Counted from the first letter of the stretch, positions 1 to 5,413 are shown. The stretch is 5,413 bases of DNA from Acidilobaceae archaeon (GCA_027057815.1 JALURD010000086.1:1-5413); one strand, 5' to 3'. Notes: a model not told the origin generated them from the letters alone. Program-made: numbers and translations.

Positions 1-211
1 CCTCAGCTTTGAAGCCATACTTTTCGTCTAGAGCTTCGGCCTTTATCACATCCAAGCTAGATATTCCACCCCTCAGGGTACCTATCTTAATTAGAGGAGC
101 TTCTTCAACAGAAGTCCCTTGCTGGCCATACATTATTAGGAAGTTGATGCCAGCAATCACTGATACAACAACTATAATAGCCACTATCACAGCAATGTAC
201 TTGATCTCCAC
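1..211 (-). CDS. N-terminal fragment of a membrane-anchored ABC solute-binding protein (NitT/TauT/NMT1-like), runs off the left edge
   Basis: Seventy codons are open from a GTG start to the window edge with no stop. The product starts VEIKY, then residues 6-28 form one hydrophobic segment (IAVIVAIIVVVSVIAGINFL and a few more), followed by a polar linker (GQQGTSVEEAP) and the mature start LIKIGTLRGGISSLDVIKAE. A short basic N-terminus, a single anchor without a lipobox cysteine and a strand of the IKIGTL type are what archaeal extracellular solute-binding proteins show. The segment that follows (SSLDVIKAEALDEKYGF) resembles the 'low-affinity ligand approach' region of NitT/TauT/NMT1-like proteins (usually IRIGY...ALEKGYFEKEGL), not the Liv-type start (IKIGVLxPLSG). 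I therefore infer that it serves another importer to the left, not the livFHM system. GTG was chosen because a GAGGGTGG ribosome-binding sequence lies 5 bases upstream; in-frame GTG codons at 217 and 220 are alternatives. The class assignment rests on about 30 mature residues and is tentative. Confidence 0.72.
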   Translation of the reverse strand, partial: MEIKYIAVIVAIIVVVSVIAGINFLIMYGQQGTSVEEAPLIKIGTLRGGISSLDVIKAEALDEKYGFKAE

Positions 212-212
212 A

Positions 213-234
213 TGCACCACCCTCGAGTGGTGCA
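213..234 (-). promoter_or_regulatory. Perfect 8-base inverted repeat overlapping the binding-protein ribosome-binding site
   Basis: On the plus strand TGCACCAC (213-220) and GTGGTGCA (227-234) are exact reverse complements around a 6-base centre (CCTCGA). On the transcribed minus strand the GAGGGTGG Shine-Dalgarno-like sequence (224-217) lies in the loop and right arm, 2 bases before the GTG start at 211. It could act as a DNA operator dyad or as an RNA hairpin that hides the ribosome-binding site. The repeat is seen directly; the function is inferred. Confidence 0.5.
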
Positions 235-250
235 GTGGGAGCACGAGCGG

Positions 251-292
251 GGAAATTAAAGGTTGACCGAGTAGCTCAGAAATATACTTTAA
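251..292 (-). promoter_or_regulatory. Candidate archaeal promoter for the solute-binding protein gene, two TATA-like boxes
   Basis: Between the KaiC-like stop (298) and the GTG start (211), the minus strand carries TTTAAAGTATATTT (292-279) and, further down, CCTTTAATTTCC (262-251). Both resemble the T/A-rich TATA boxes of Thermoproteota. The second one would place the transcript start near 232, at the outer end of the inverted repeat, leaving a leader of about 20 bases; the first would give about 45 bases. No TFB element is clear enough to choose between them. Confidence 0.4.
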
Positions 293-297
293 ACTCG

Positions 298-1098
298 TTA
301 TGGGGTCTCCCTGTCAGCATCTTTCAAGGCCCTGAGTATGCGGTCCATCACGTGTTTAGGTAAGGCTACATCTTCGCGTCTATACTTGACTGGTCCCGTT
401 ACTATCATTCCTTTCCCGTCGACTATCTCGACAGCGTGCATGCGTAGGTCATGAGGGGTCTGCCGCATCTTCTCCACGAGCACATACCTCCGGAGCACCC
501 CTTTCCTGATGCTCCTCCTAAACCTGATTATACCGTCAGCTACGTGTTCTATTCCCCAGCCAAACGCTTCTCCGGTTGTTATAGCGTATTGGCTTACTGC
601 TAGGGTGGTGAAATCCCACCTGTAGAGAAGCCTCTTAGCTGTATAACTATACTTTCTGGCCATGGCTGGCTTGTCGAGCCAGAACGCGCTCATAGAGTCT
701 ATTATTAACCTAGCTCTGCCGTAGCCGAGCGCCTTCTTGGCGGCAATGACTTTTTCAATCATCTCTTCTAAGTCGAGTTCTTGTAAGCTCCACTCGTCGC
801 CCCTGGATTTCATGAGTGCATCTATTATTATCATTCTGCCTCTATCAACTGCTCCTGCGAAGTCCATGCCGAACATGGCGGCCTGCCTTATGATGCTTTC
901 CCTGCTCTCCTCGGTGGTCACGTATATAACCTTATCTCCATCGAGAATGCCCTGCCAGGCGAAGTGAATGCAGAAGATTGTCTTACCCGTGCCAGGCTCG
1001 CCGACGACGGCGACGAAGAATCCGCGAGGTATACCTCCGGCTATTAGCTCGTCGAAGCCATCAACGCCTGTTTTCAGCCTCTCCACACTATAAGCCAT
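298..1098 (-). CDS. Single-domain KaiC/RadA-like ATPase
   Basis: This is a RecA-fold ATPase of the archaeal single-domain KaiC family, 266 residues from the chosen ATG. Numbered from that ATG, the family's opening TGVDGFDELIAGGIPRG spans residues 10-26, Walker A GEPGTGKT is at 33-40, the paired catalytic glutamates lie in TTEES (61-65), and Walker B LIIDS is at 131-135. The GWGIEHVADGIIRF strand (180-193) and the VEKMRQTPH motif further on are typical of KaiC domains, so all catalytic elements look intact. Bacterial KaiC has two such domains and acts in the clock; archaeal single-domain members are poorly understood, some being RadA paralogues linked to recombination. Substrate and partner here are unknown. 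No membrane segment is seen, so it is cytoplasmic. ATG was chosen over the in-frame GTG at 1107 because AGGGTG, whose last three bases are that GTG, is a well-spaced ribosome-binding site for the ATG. It follows trkH by about 95 bases on the same strand and may be co-transcribed with it. Confidence 0.9.
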   Translation of the reverse strand: MAYSVERLKTGVDGFDELIAGGIPRGFFVAVVGEPGTGKTIFCIHFAWQGILDGDKVIYVTTEESRESIIRQAAMFGMDFAGAVDRGRMIIIDALMKSRGDEWSLQELDLEEMIEKVIAAKKALGYGRARLIIDSMSAFWLDKPAMARKYSYTAKRLLYRWDFTTLAVSQYAITTGEAFGWGIEHVADGIIRFRRSIRKGVLRRYVLVEKMRQTPHDLRMHAVEIVDGKGMIVTGPVKYRREDVALPKHVMDRILRALKDADRETP

Positions 1099-1104
1099 AG
1101 CAAG

Positions 1105-1110
1105 CACCCT
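1105..1110 (-). promoter_or_regulatory. Ribosome-binding site that decides the start of the KaiC-like gene
   Basis: The minus strand reads AGGGTG, then 6 bases, then ATG at 1098. The GTG inside this motif (1107) is also in frame and would add three residues (Met-Leu-Ala), but then the motif could not serve as the binding site. I see no clear TATA box in the 84 bases between this site and the trkH stop. Confidence 0.5.
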
Positions 1111-1193
1111 AAATCCAGTGTAAGCCGCACTCTCTCGATCGCGGCTGCTTCCGGGAAGAGTGGGTGGAGCGTCTAGAGGTAATGTTTCCTGTG

Positions 1194-2699
1194 CTAGCTA
1201 AATATCTTCTTAATAATGTACCTTAATGCAATTATATAGGCTACTACCTCGAGCCTTCCCAGAAGCATGGCGGCGATTAGTATTAGCTTGACCCCTGTGG
1301 GGGCTGACGCAGCGGTGACTCCGACGCTTAATCCAACGTTGCCCATCGCGCTGGCTATTTCGAAAGCAGCATCGGCTAAAGAATATTGCGGATAGAGAGC
1401 TGTGAGTGTTATCGTCAGTATAGTGTAGGTTATAATCATGGCGGCTAGTACTGCGAGGACTCTTCGGAGTATAACTTCATCGAGGATGTATCTACCTACC
1501 GATAGTTTGGGCTTATAGCCGTATGGATGAAGTATGGTTTCGGACTCAACTGCTACAGCCTTGGCTGCTATTACTACTCTGATAATTTTGAGGCCGCCCG
1601 CGGTTGAGAACGCGCTCCCACCTATAAGGCTCAGCACAGCCAGGAGAGCCTTGTAGGCATCATCGGCTTGTGAGAGGTCCCCCGCCTGGAAGCCCGCTGT
1701 GGCCGAGGCGGACACCACATGGAATACTACCTGTAAGGGGGAGAATAGTTCCCTCATGTGGGGATCCCTTAGCCACATAACTAGTGCAGCTAGTGAAGCC
1801 GTGAGGATTATGACGGCCTGTGCTTTAGACTCGATGCTGCCGGCAAGCCTCTCCTTCCTCAGAGTTAGAATGGCATAGTGGTCTCTAAAGTTGACTGCAC
1901 CAAGGTACATTGCAATCATTGCAGCAACCAGTACTAGAGGCTTATTCAGCCAGTACCCTATGCTCTCGTCTTTAGTGGAGAAACCCGCTGTGGCGACTCC
2001 GGTCATCGCGTGACTCACAGCATTATAAATATCGAGACCTGCAAGTAGGAAGAGTATCGCGGAGAATCCAGTCAATGTTATGTAAATGGCAAGCATTCTA
2101 GCAGCAGTGGCTTTAATGCTAGCCTCTATCCTCTCGCTCCTACCCTCAGCTAGGTATAGGGCGGCGGTTGACACTCCAGGACGAGCTAGTATGCCTAACG
2201 TGAAGACTACTATGCCTAGGCCTCCCTCCCACTGCATCACAGTCCTCCACACCTGAAGGGTTCTAGGGATCTCGCTGACCCTAGGCACATAGCCTCCAGC
2301 GGGGCTCCATTCCCCGGTCAGAACTGTCAGCCCAGTGGTGGTCCAGCCGCTAACACTCTCGAATAGCGCGTCGATCCAGGGGATCCCGGCTGCTACAGCG
2401 AATGGTATAGATCCTAGGACAGGAATCAGTATCCACGCTGCAACTGTAAGGGTTATCGCTTCAACGGGCTTTAGGGTTTTAGGCCTGAAAGCCCATGAAA
2501 GCAGGACTCCAAGGAAGGTTAATGCAAGGCCAAGCTCAATCATAGATAGAGCTGGCGCAAGTTCTCTCAAGTCACCGTAGAAAGCGTACCTATAAAGCCC
2601 GTAAACCCCAGCCGTTACTGGCGCGACACTAGTAGTAGAAATAATTAAGCCTATGTACGGCAACCCACTACCTTCATTGCCTGTCCTCATGGAGGCCAA
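1194..2699 (-). CDS. trkH: TrkH/KtrB-family potassium transporter, membrane subunit
   Basis: A 501-residue polytopic membrane protein, the ion-conducting subunit of a Trk/Ktr potassium uptake system. The four pore-loop filters are visible in order: SGWTTTGLTVL (117-127), AMTGVATAGFSTK (231-243), SASATAGFQAGDL (330-342) and ASAMGNVGLSVG (449-460). Other family marks are QWEGGLGIVVF (156-166) and the glycine-rich loop IGGSAFSTAGGLKIIR (359-374) after the third filter. Length is close to the usual 480-500 residues. Two deviations stand out: Glu158 where the family normally has a neutral residue before GG(L/M)GI, and Phe364 where Gly is usual in the loop. Trk systems normally bind a cytosolic TrkA/RCK protein; none is encoded in the window. 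The start is uncertain: TTG at 2699 has a weak GGGGATC ribosome-binding sequence 9 bases upstream, ATG at 2690 has none, and a stop lies just above the TTG. The gene is separated from livM by 143 bases and probably has its own promoter. Confidence 0.95.
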   Translation of the reverse strand: MASMRTGNEGSGLPYIGLIISTTSVAPVTAGVYGLYRYAFYGDLRELAPALSMIELGLALTFLGVLLSWAFRPKTLKPVEAITLTVAAWILIPVLGSIPFAVAAGIPWIDALFESVSGWTTTGLTVLTGEWSPAGGYVPRVSEIPRTLQVWRTVMQWEGGLGIVVFTLGILARPGVSTAALYLAEGRSERIEASIKATAARMLAIYITLTGFSAILFLLAGLDIYNAVSHAMTGVATAGFSTKDESIGYWLNKPLVLVAAMIAMYLGAVNFRDHYAILTLRKERLAGSIESKAQAVIILTASLAALVMWLRDPHMRELFSPLQVVFHVVSASATAGFQAGDLSQADDAYKALLAVLSLIGGSAFSTAGGLKIIRVVIAAKAVAVESETILHPYGYKPKLSVGRYILDEVILRRVLAVLAAMIITYTILTITLTALYPQYSLADAAFEIASAMGNVGLSVGVTAASAPTGVKLILIAAMLLGRLEVVAYIIALRYIIKKIFS

Positions 2700-2709
2700 G
2701 ATCTAGATC
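2700..2709. repeat. 10-base palindrome at the trkH start
   Basis: GATCTAGATC is a perfect palindrome abutting the TTG start of trkH. Several 10-base palindromes are expected by chance in a window of this size, so only its position makes it worth recording as a possible operator half. Confidence 0.2.
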
Positions 2710-2773
2710 CCCATGAGCCCCTGCCATCAGGGTTACAGCTGGCTCTATGGATCGCCTGTCAAGGAGGAGCAGG

Positions 2774-2779
2774 TTAAAA
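2774..2779 (-). promoter_or_regulatory. Weak TATA-like box in front of trkH
   Basis: The minus strand reads CTCTTTTAACC here. TTTTAA is the best TATA-like sequence in the 143-base livM-trkH gap and would give a transcript start near 2750 and a leader of roughly 50 bases. The upstream bases are pyrimidine-rich and do not resemble a TFB recognition element, so support is thin. Confidence 0.25.
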
Positions 2780-2819
2780 GAGGAGGAAGCTTTTTGAATT
2801 TTACAGTCAAGGATTGCCC

Positions 2820-2842
2820 GGGAGTGTTCCTTGGACTCTCCC
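2820..2842 (-). terminator. Hairpin directly after the livM stop, possible end of the liv transcript
   Basis: GGGAG (2820-2824) and CTCCC (2838-2842) are inverted repeats; inside them a further short pairing (positions 2826-2829 with 2833-2836, one mismatch on the RNA strand) leaves a three-base loop. The hairpin begins at the base after the livM TAG. There is no strong T-run behind it, only TTTT about 40 bases on (2779-2776), so it could instead protect the messenger 3' end. Confidence 0.3.
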
Positions 2843-4006
2843 CTAGCCTCTCCTCTTTTCGCTAGATTCCACGGGAGGTGGCACTGTCCTGCTCGGCGGC
2901 TCAGGTATGACGCCCTGGGGCCTAAAGGCGAGCACAAGTATTATTAGAAGTCCTATAAGGAGGTATTCTAGAGCGTTGGCGAAGTAGTCGGGGTTCAGGC
3001 CGATTTTCTCGACGCCTAGTATAGCCGCTATCTTGTCCTTGTACAGTCTTATCGGGCCTACAATTGATGCACCGACTATGGCTGTAGCTATGGCTATACC
3101 CCGGTTGCTAGCCATGCCACCTAACATCATTAAAGCCCAGGGCCAGAACGTCCAGAAGACTCTGTTGTATATGGACGCCGCTGCGACTGCGCTGCCTCCC
3201 ATTGTTGGGTTTACGGAATAGAGGACGCCAGCCAGAGCCGCTAGTGAGCTACCTACTATCATTGCGTCTCTCCTGACTACTACAACGTCCTTTCCGAGCG
3301 CTTTGGCTGCATCCTCATCGTCCCTGACTGCTCTGAAGAGCCTGCCAGCCGGGCTGTTGTGTATTCTCTCCATTAACACGTAAACGCCGATCGCCACTGC
3401 TATAGTGAAGACAGCGGCTACTATGCCCTCGTTTCCTGTCCACCTGAAGAGCGCAGGGACAACTAGTCCCACTGTGGGAGTGTCGCCCATAACTTGCTTC
3501 GTATAGGTCATAAGAATCCTTAGACCCTCACTCGTTGTCAGCAGAAGTATTGCTAGATACTCGCCTCTCAGTCTTAGTGCTGGGAGGCTGGCGATCCAGC
3601 CGAGGAGACCCCCAAGTACCATTGCTGTAAGTATTGCAAACACGAGTAGTGCAATGCTCACTAAAGGTTTATGGGCTAGGTAGTAATCGTTGATGAACGT
3701 CATGACTTTAATGTTTTCAACTAGAACACCTTCAACGAGGGAGTTGAATCCCTTCTCCTTCATTGCCTCCAGTATCTCAGGTGGATACTCGCTACGCGGG
3801 ATAGCAGCGGCAGCCAGCATAGCCGCTAAATGGGCCACTAGGTTACCTACAACTATGCCGCCTACCGCGAAGAACATTGCATGGCCAAAGTCGGGTATCC
3901 CCGTGTGACCAGCCTTAATGTTCAATGCAAGAGTCACTATTATGTATATGCCGACGAAGGCCAGCATCTGGGCTACAAGGGTCTCGTTAAGAACCACATT
4001 AACCAC
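2843..4006 (-). CDS. livM: Branched-chain amino-acid ABC transporter permease LivM
   Basis: One of two membrane subunits of a LIV/HAAT-type importer, 387 residues, with about eight to ten hydrophobic segments. LivM marks are GHTGIPDFGHAMFFAVGG (33-50), LPALRLRGEYLAILLLT (141-157), and the cytoplasmic coupling loop that contacts the ATPases, SPAGRLFRAVRDDEDAAKAL (218-237) followed by GSSLAALAGVLYS (252-264). It ends with the usual FRPQG and then a polar, proline-rich tail. An outward-facing polar loop of about 45 residues (about 69-113, IPRSEYPPEILEAMKEKG onward) separates two early membrane segments. GTG at 4006 was chosen because AAGGAGG lies 7 bases upstream. The gene overlaps the end of livH by 8 bases, so translation is probably coupled. 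The ligand may be branched-chain amino acids, but other amino acids, amides or urea are transported by relatives and the sequence does not decide. Confidence 0.93.
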   Translation of the reverse strand: MVNVVLNETLVAQMLAFVGIYIIVTLALNIKAGHTGIPDFGHAMFFAVGGIVVGNLVAHLAAMLAAAAIPRSEYPPEILEAMKEKGFNSLVEGVLVENIKVMTFINDYYLAHKPLVSIALLVFAILTAMVLGGLLGWIASLPALRLRGEYLAILLLTTSEGLRILMTYTKQVMGDTPTVGLVVPALFRWTGNEGIVAAVFTIAVAIGVYVLMERIHNSPAGRLFRAVRDDEDAAKALGKDVVVVRRDAMIVGSSLAALAGVLYSVNPTMGGSAVAAASIYNRVFWTFWPWALMMLGGMASNRGIAIATAIVGASIVGPIRLYKDKIAAILGVEKIGLNPDYFANALEYLLIGLLIILVLAFRPQGVIPEPPSRTVPPPVESSEKRRG

Positions 4007-5093
4007 CCCCGCCCCTCCTTAGGAGCCTTAACTTAGCCCTTCTCTCAGGTGAAAGAAGGCTCGCTAGACCCTCAGGGATGAAGAGCAGCGTGAGGCCTAC
4101 AGCCATCATTGAGAATACTTTATCATACTTTATTAGGTCTAGACCGGTGGCGCTTTGGAGCATTGGCACGAAGAACTTTTCAATTAATCCTATGAGGAAG
4201 CCTCCCCCGATGCTGCCTGCAACGCTGTTTATGCCACCTACAATGCTGCCTGCGAAGACGCTCACTATTATCTCGTCCGACGGCGTGGTAGGCGTCATGG
4301 GCTTAAGGAGCTTGGCAGCGAATATGAATAGGTAACCAGCGAGCCCAGCGATAGCGCCAGCTATGAACCATGTTATAGCGAATACCCTGTCAACGTTAAT
4401 TCCCAGAACGAGAGCAAGGCTCGGATTCTCGATGCTAGACCTCATCATCACTCCAAGCTTCGTCTTTCTCAGTAGTAGCCATAGTCCTAGCGTTGTTGCT
4501 ACAGCGAATAATATCGAGAGGATAACTGAGAGCCTTAACTCCACGCCTCCAACGAGGAAGCGTGGGTCCAGAGTGTCGAGTTTGAGGCTCGTGAAGTCTG
4601 GGCTTATGGCTCTACTCATAGTGTTCCTAGCTTCTACTGAAAGCCTTCTTATAGCTGGCAGTGTGGCGAAAATGAATAGAATGGCTACAAGTATGAAGTC
4701 AAAGCCCAAGGTTGATATCATCAAGGTTAGACCTCCAGCGCCTCTCCTCTCTAGGGGTTTGAGTATAGCCACATACTGTAGGACGGCCACGGCTCCCCCG
4801 ATAAGGGCTGCGACTACTAGGGAGAGAGCGTAGATCCATGTGGGTAGTGGTACGAAGCTTGTAAGTTCGCCTCTAGCGAAGGCCATGTAGGCTTTTTTAT
4901 CGAAGGGTATTTGGAGCTTTACTATTAAGTAGACGATCAACGCTGCCGTGACGTAGCCTGCCACCATAGCGAATCTCACGTGGGCGAAGTTAAAGACCCT
5001 GGTCGTCATGTATGAGAGGGTTACGCCTACGCTGAGTATAGAAATTAAGCTCGCATAGTAGAGGGCCTGGATTACCGTTTGAGGGTCAACCAT
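3999..5093 (-). CDS. livH: Branched-chain amino-acid ABC transporter permease LivH
   Basis: The other membrane subunit of the importer, 364 residues from the chosen ATG, longer than the roughly 300 of enteric LivH; the extra length sits in polar loops around 59-82 and 146-183. Numbered from the ATG, the LivH-type motif NFAH is at 35-38 in FNFAHVRFAMVAGY, where most homologues have NFAHG(E/D/S). The ATPase coupling loop is clear: RKTKLGVMMRSSIENPSLAL (209-228), then LGINVDRVFAITWFIAGAIA and GLAGYLF. The later SIVGGINSVAGSIGGGFLIG stretch matches the conserved GGIGS...GA..GG block. It ends in an Arg/Gly-rich tail (LRRGGGG) whose codons double as the livM ribosome-binding site. ATG at 5093 is preferred because GGGGTGA lies 5 bases upstream; an in-frame GTG at 5102 would start 2 bases after the livF stop. 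It works with LivM as a heterodimer in the cytoplasmic membrane, driven by LivG and LivF. Confidence 0.93.
   Translation of the reverse strand: MVDPQTVIQALYYASLISILSVGVTLSYMTTRVFNFAHVRFAMVAGYVTAALIVYLIVKLQIPFDKKAYMAFARGELTSFVPLPTWIYALSLVVAALIGGAVAVLQYVAILKPLERRGAGGLTLMISTLGFDFILVAILFIFATLPAIRRLSVEARNTMSRAISPDFTSLKLDTLDPRFLVGGVELRLSVILSILFAVATTLGLWLLLRKTKLGVMMRSSIENPSLALVLGINVDRVFAITWFIAGAIAGLAGYLFIFAAKLLKPMTPTTPSDEIIVSVFAGSIVGGINSVAGSIGGGFLIGLIEKFFVPMLQSATGLDLIKYDKVFSMMAVGLTLLFIPEGLASLLSPERRAKLRLLRRGGGG
4014..4020 (-). promoter_or_regulatory. livM ribosome-binding site inside livH
   Basis: The minus strand reads AAGGAGG followed by GGCGGGG and the GTG start of livM. It is the strongest Shine-Dalgarno match in the window and lies wholly within the final Arg/Gly codons of livH, supporting the 8-base gene overlap and coupled translation. 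Confidence 0.7.
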
Positions 5094-5098
5094 AAACG

Positions 5099-5106
5099 TC
5101 ACCCCT
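5099..5106 (-). promoter_or_regulatory. livH ribosome-binding site at the livF-livH junction
   Basis: AGGGGTGA overlaps the livF stop (TAG at 5107-5105) and stands 5 bases before ATG 5093. The GTG within it (5102) is itself an in-frame alternative start, the same arrangement as at the KaiC-like gene. Confidence 0.5.
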
Positions 5107-5413
5107 AAGCTTCAAGGCCAAGGTACATCTTTGCTATGTCCTTCTCGCGGAGGAGCTCCTCCGCTTTACCTCTAACAACTATCCTGCCACTCACTATCAC
5201 AACAGCTTCGTCTCCAACCTCGAGGGCCCCCTTAGCGTTCTGCTCCGCCAGGACGATAGTATAGCCCTGGTCACCCAGCTGCCGTATAGACCTGAATACT
5301 TCCTTCACGAGTTTAGGTGCAAGACCAGCCGTAGGCTCGTCGAGAAGCATTAGTTTGGGCTTCCTCAGGAGGCTAATAGCAATAGCTAGCATCTGCCTCT
5401 CTCCACCGCTCAG
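5105..5413 (-). CDS. livF: C-terminal half of the branched-chain amino-acid ABC transporter ATPase LivF, runs off the right edge
   Basis: The last 102 residues of a LivF-type nucleotide-binding subunit; the N-terminal part with Walker A lies beyond the window. The fragment opens exactly at the ABC signature LSGGERQ (fragment residues 1-7), followed by Walker B LMLLDE (21-26), the PTAGLAP D-loop region (27-33) and VLAEQN (54-59). The glutamine at 58 occupies the H-loop position; Gln instead of His there is usual in LivF and separates it from LivG, which has VEHD. The C-terminal part, VVIVSGRIVVRGKAEELL and then the MYLGLEA end, is also typical of LivF. It hydrolyses ATP at the cytoplasmic face to drive uptake through LivH-LivM. 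The stop is only 2 to 11 bases before livH, depending on the livH start, so the genes are one operon. The reading frame is open at the edge, so the Met at 5392 is internal, not the start. Confidence 0.95.
   Translation of the reverse strand: MSGGERQMLAIAISLLRKPKLMLLDEPTAGLAPKLVKEVFRSIRQLGDQGYTIVLAEQNAKGALEVGDEAVVIVSGRIVVRGKAEELLREKDIAKMYLGLEA

Noticed and set aside
9..266. Plus-strand open frame of 85 codons at the left edge
   Set aside because: It is antisense to the solute-binding protein and its leader, which show a proper anchor segment and mature start; the plus-strand product shows no motif.
1123..1146. AGCCGC and GCGGCT inverted repeat in the trkH-KaiC gap
   Set aside because: Only six bases per arm with a 12-base loop and no T-run; easily due to chance.
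2674..2937. Open frame of 87 codons on the minus strand spanning the livM-trkH gap
   Set aside because: It overlaps the livM end and trkH start in another frame, its composition (Arg, Ser, Leu rich, no motif) looks random, and it has no convincing ribosome-binding site.
4441..4455. GTGATGATGAG on the minus strand, resembling a C box of a C/D guide RNA
   Set aside because: It is inside livH codons and I found no properly spaced CTGA D box downstream.
4363..4833. Plus-strand open frame of 156 codons
   Set aside because: It lies wholly opposite livH, whose motifs are unmistakable; the translation has no recognisable domain and is rich in Ser/Thr/Arg as expected of an antisense shadow.
1..5413. 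CRISPR arrays, insertion sequences, tRNA or rRNA genes
   Set aside because: No regularly spaced direct repeats, transposase motifs, terminal inverted repeats or cloverleaf sequences were seen on either strand.

Overview
The window reads as part of a hyperthermophilic archaeal chromosome, most likely Thermoproteota (Crenarchaeota). The basis is indirect: GTG and TTG starts are common, Arg is mostly AGG/AGA, Ile is often ATA and Leu often CTA, Shine-Dalgarno-like GGTG/GGAGG sequences sit just before or within the gene junctions, TTTAA-type TATA-like boxes are present, and there is a single-domain KaiC/RadA-like ATPase of archaeal type. I cannot name the species. All six genes I can support are on the minus strand and are transcribed right to left; no plus-strand gene is convincing.

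From right to left, in the direction of transcription, the window opens inside livF, the second ATPase of a branched-chain amino-acid type (LIV/HAAT) ABC importer; only its C-terminal half, from the ABC signature onward, is here. It is followed by the two membrane subunits livH and livM. The three genes are tightly packed: livF and livH are almost touching, and livH and livM overlap by 8 bases with the livM ribosome-binding site inside the last livH codons. They must form one operon. The first ATPase (livG) and the Liv-type binding protein are not visible and would be expected upstream, beyond the right edge.

A 143-base gap after livM holds a hairpin directly after the stop codon, a weak TATA-like sequence and a 10-base palindrome. 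Next comes trkH, the pore-forming subunit of a Trk/Ktr-family potassium transporter with four recognisable selectivity-filter loops; no TrkA-type regulatory subunit is in the window. After about 95 bases follows a single-domain KaiC-like ATPase of unknown role. Immediately after its stop codon there is a promoter-like region with two TATA-like boxes, then a perfect 8-base inverted repeat that overlaps the ribosome-binding site of the last gene. That gene, running off the left edge, is the N-terminus of a membrane-anchored solute-binding protein. Its sequence resembles the NitT/TauT/NMT1-like class rather than the Liv class, so it probably serves a different ABC importer lying to the left.

The window is thus mostly conventional transport genes with an uncharacterised KaiC-like ATPase between them. 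I see no new defence, mobile or CRISPR system. The most interesting non-coding signal is the inverted repeat at the binding-protein start.
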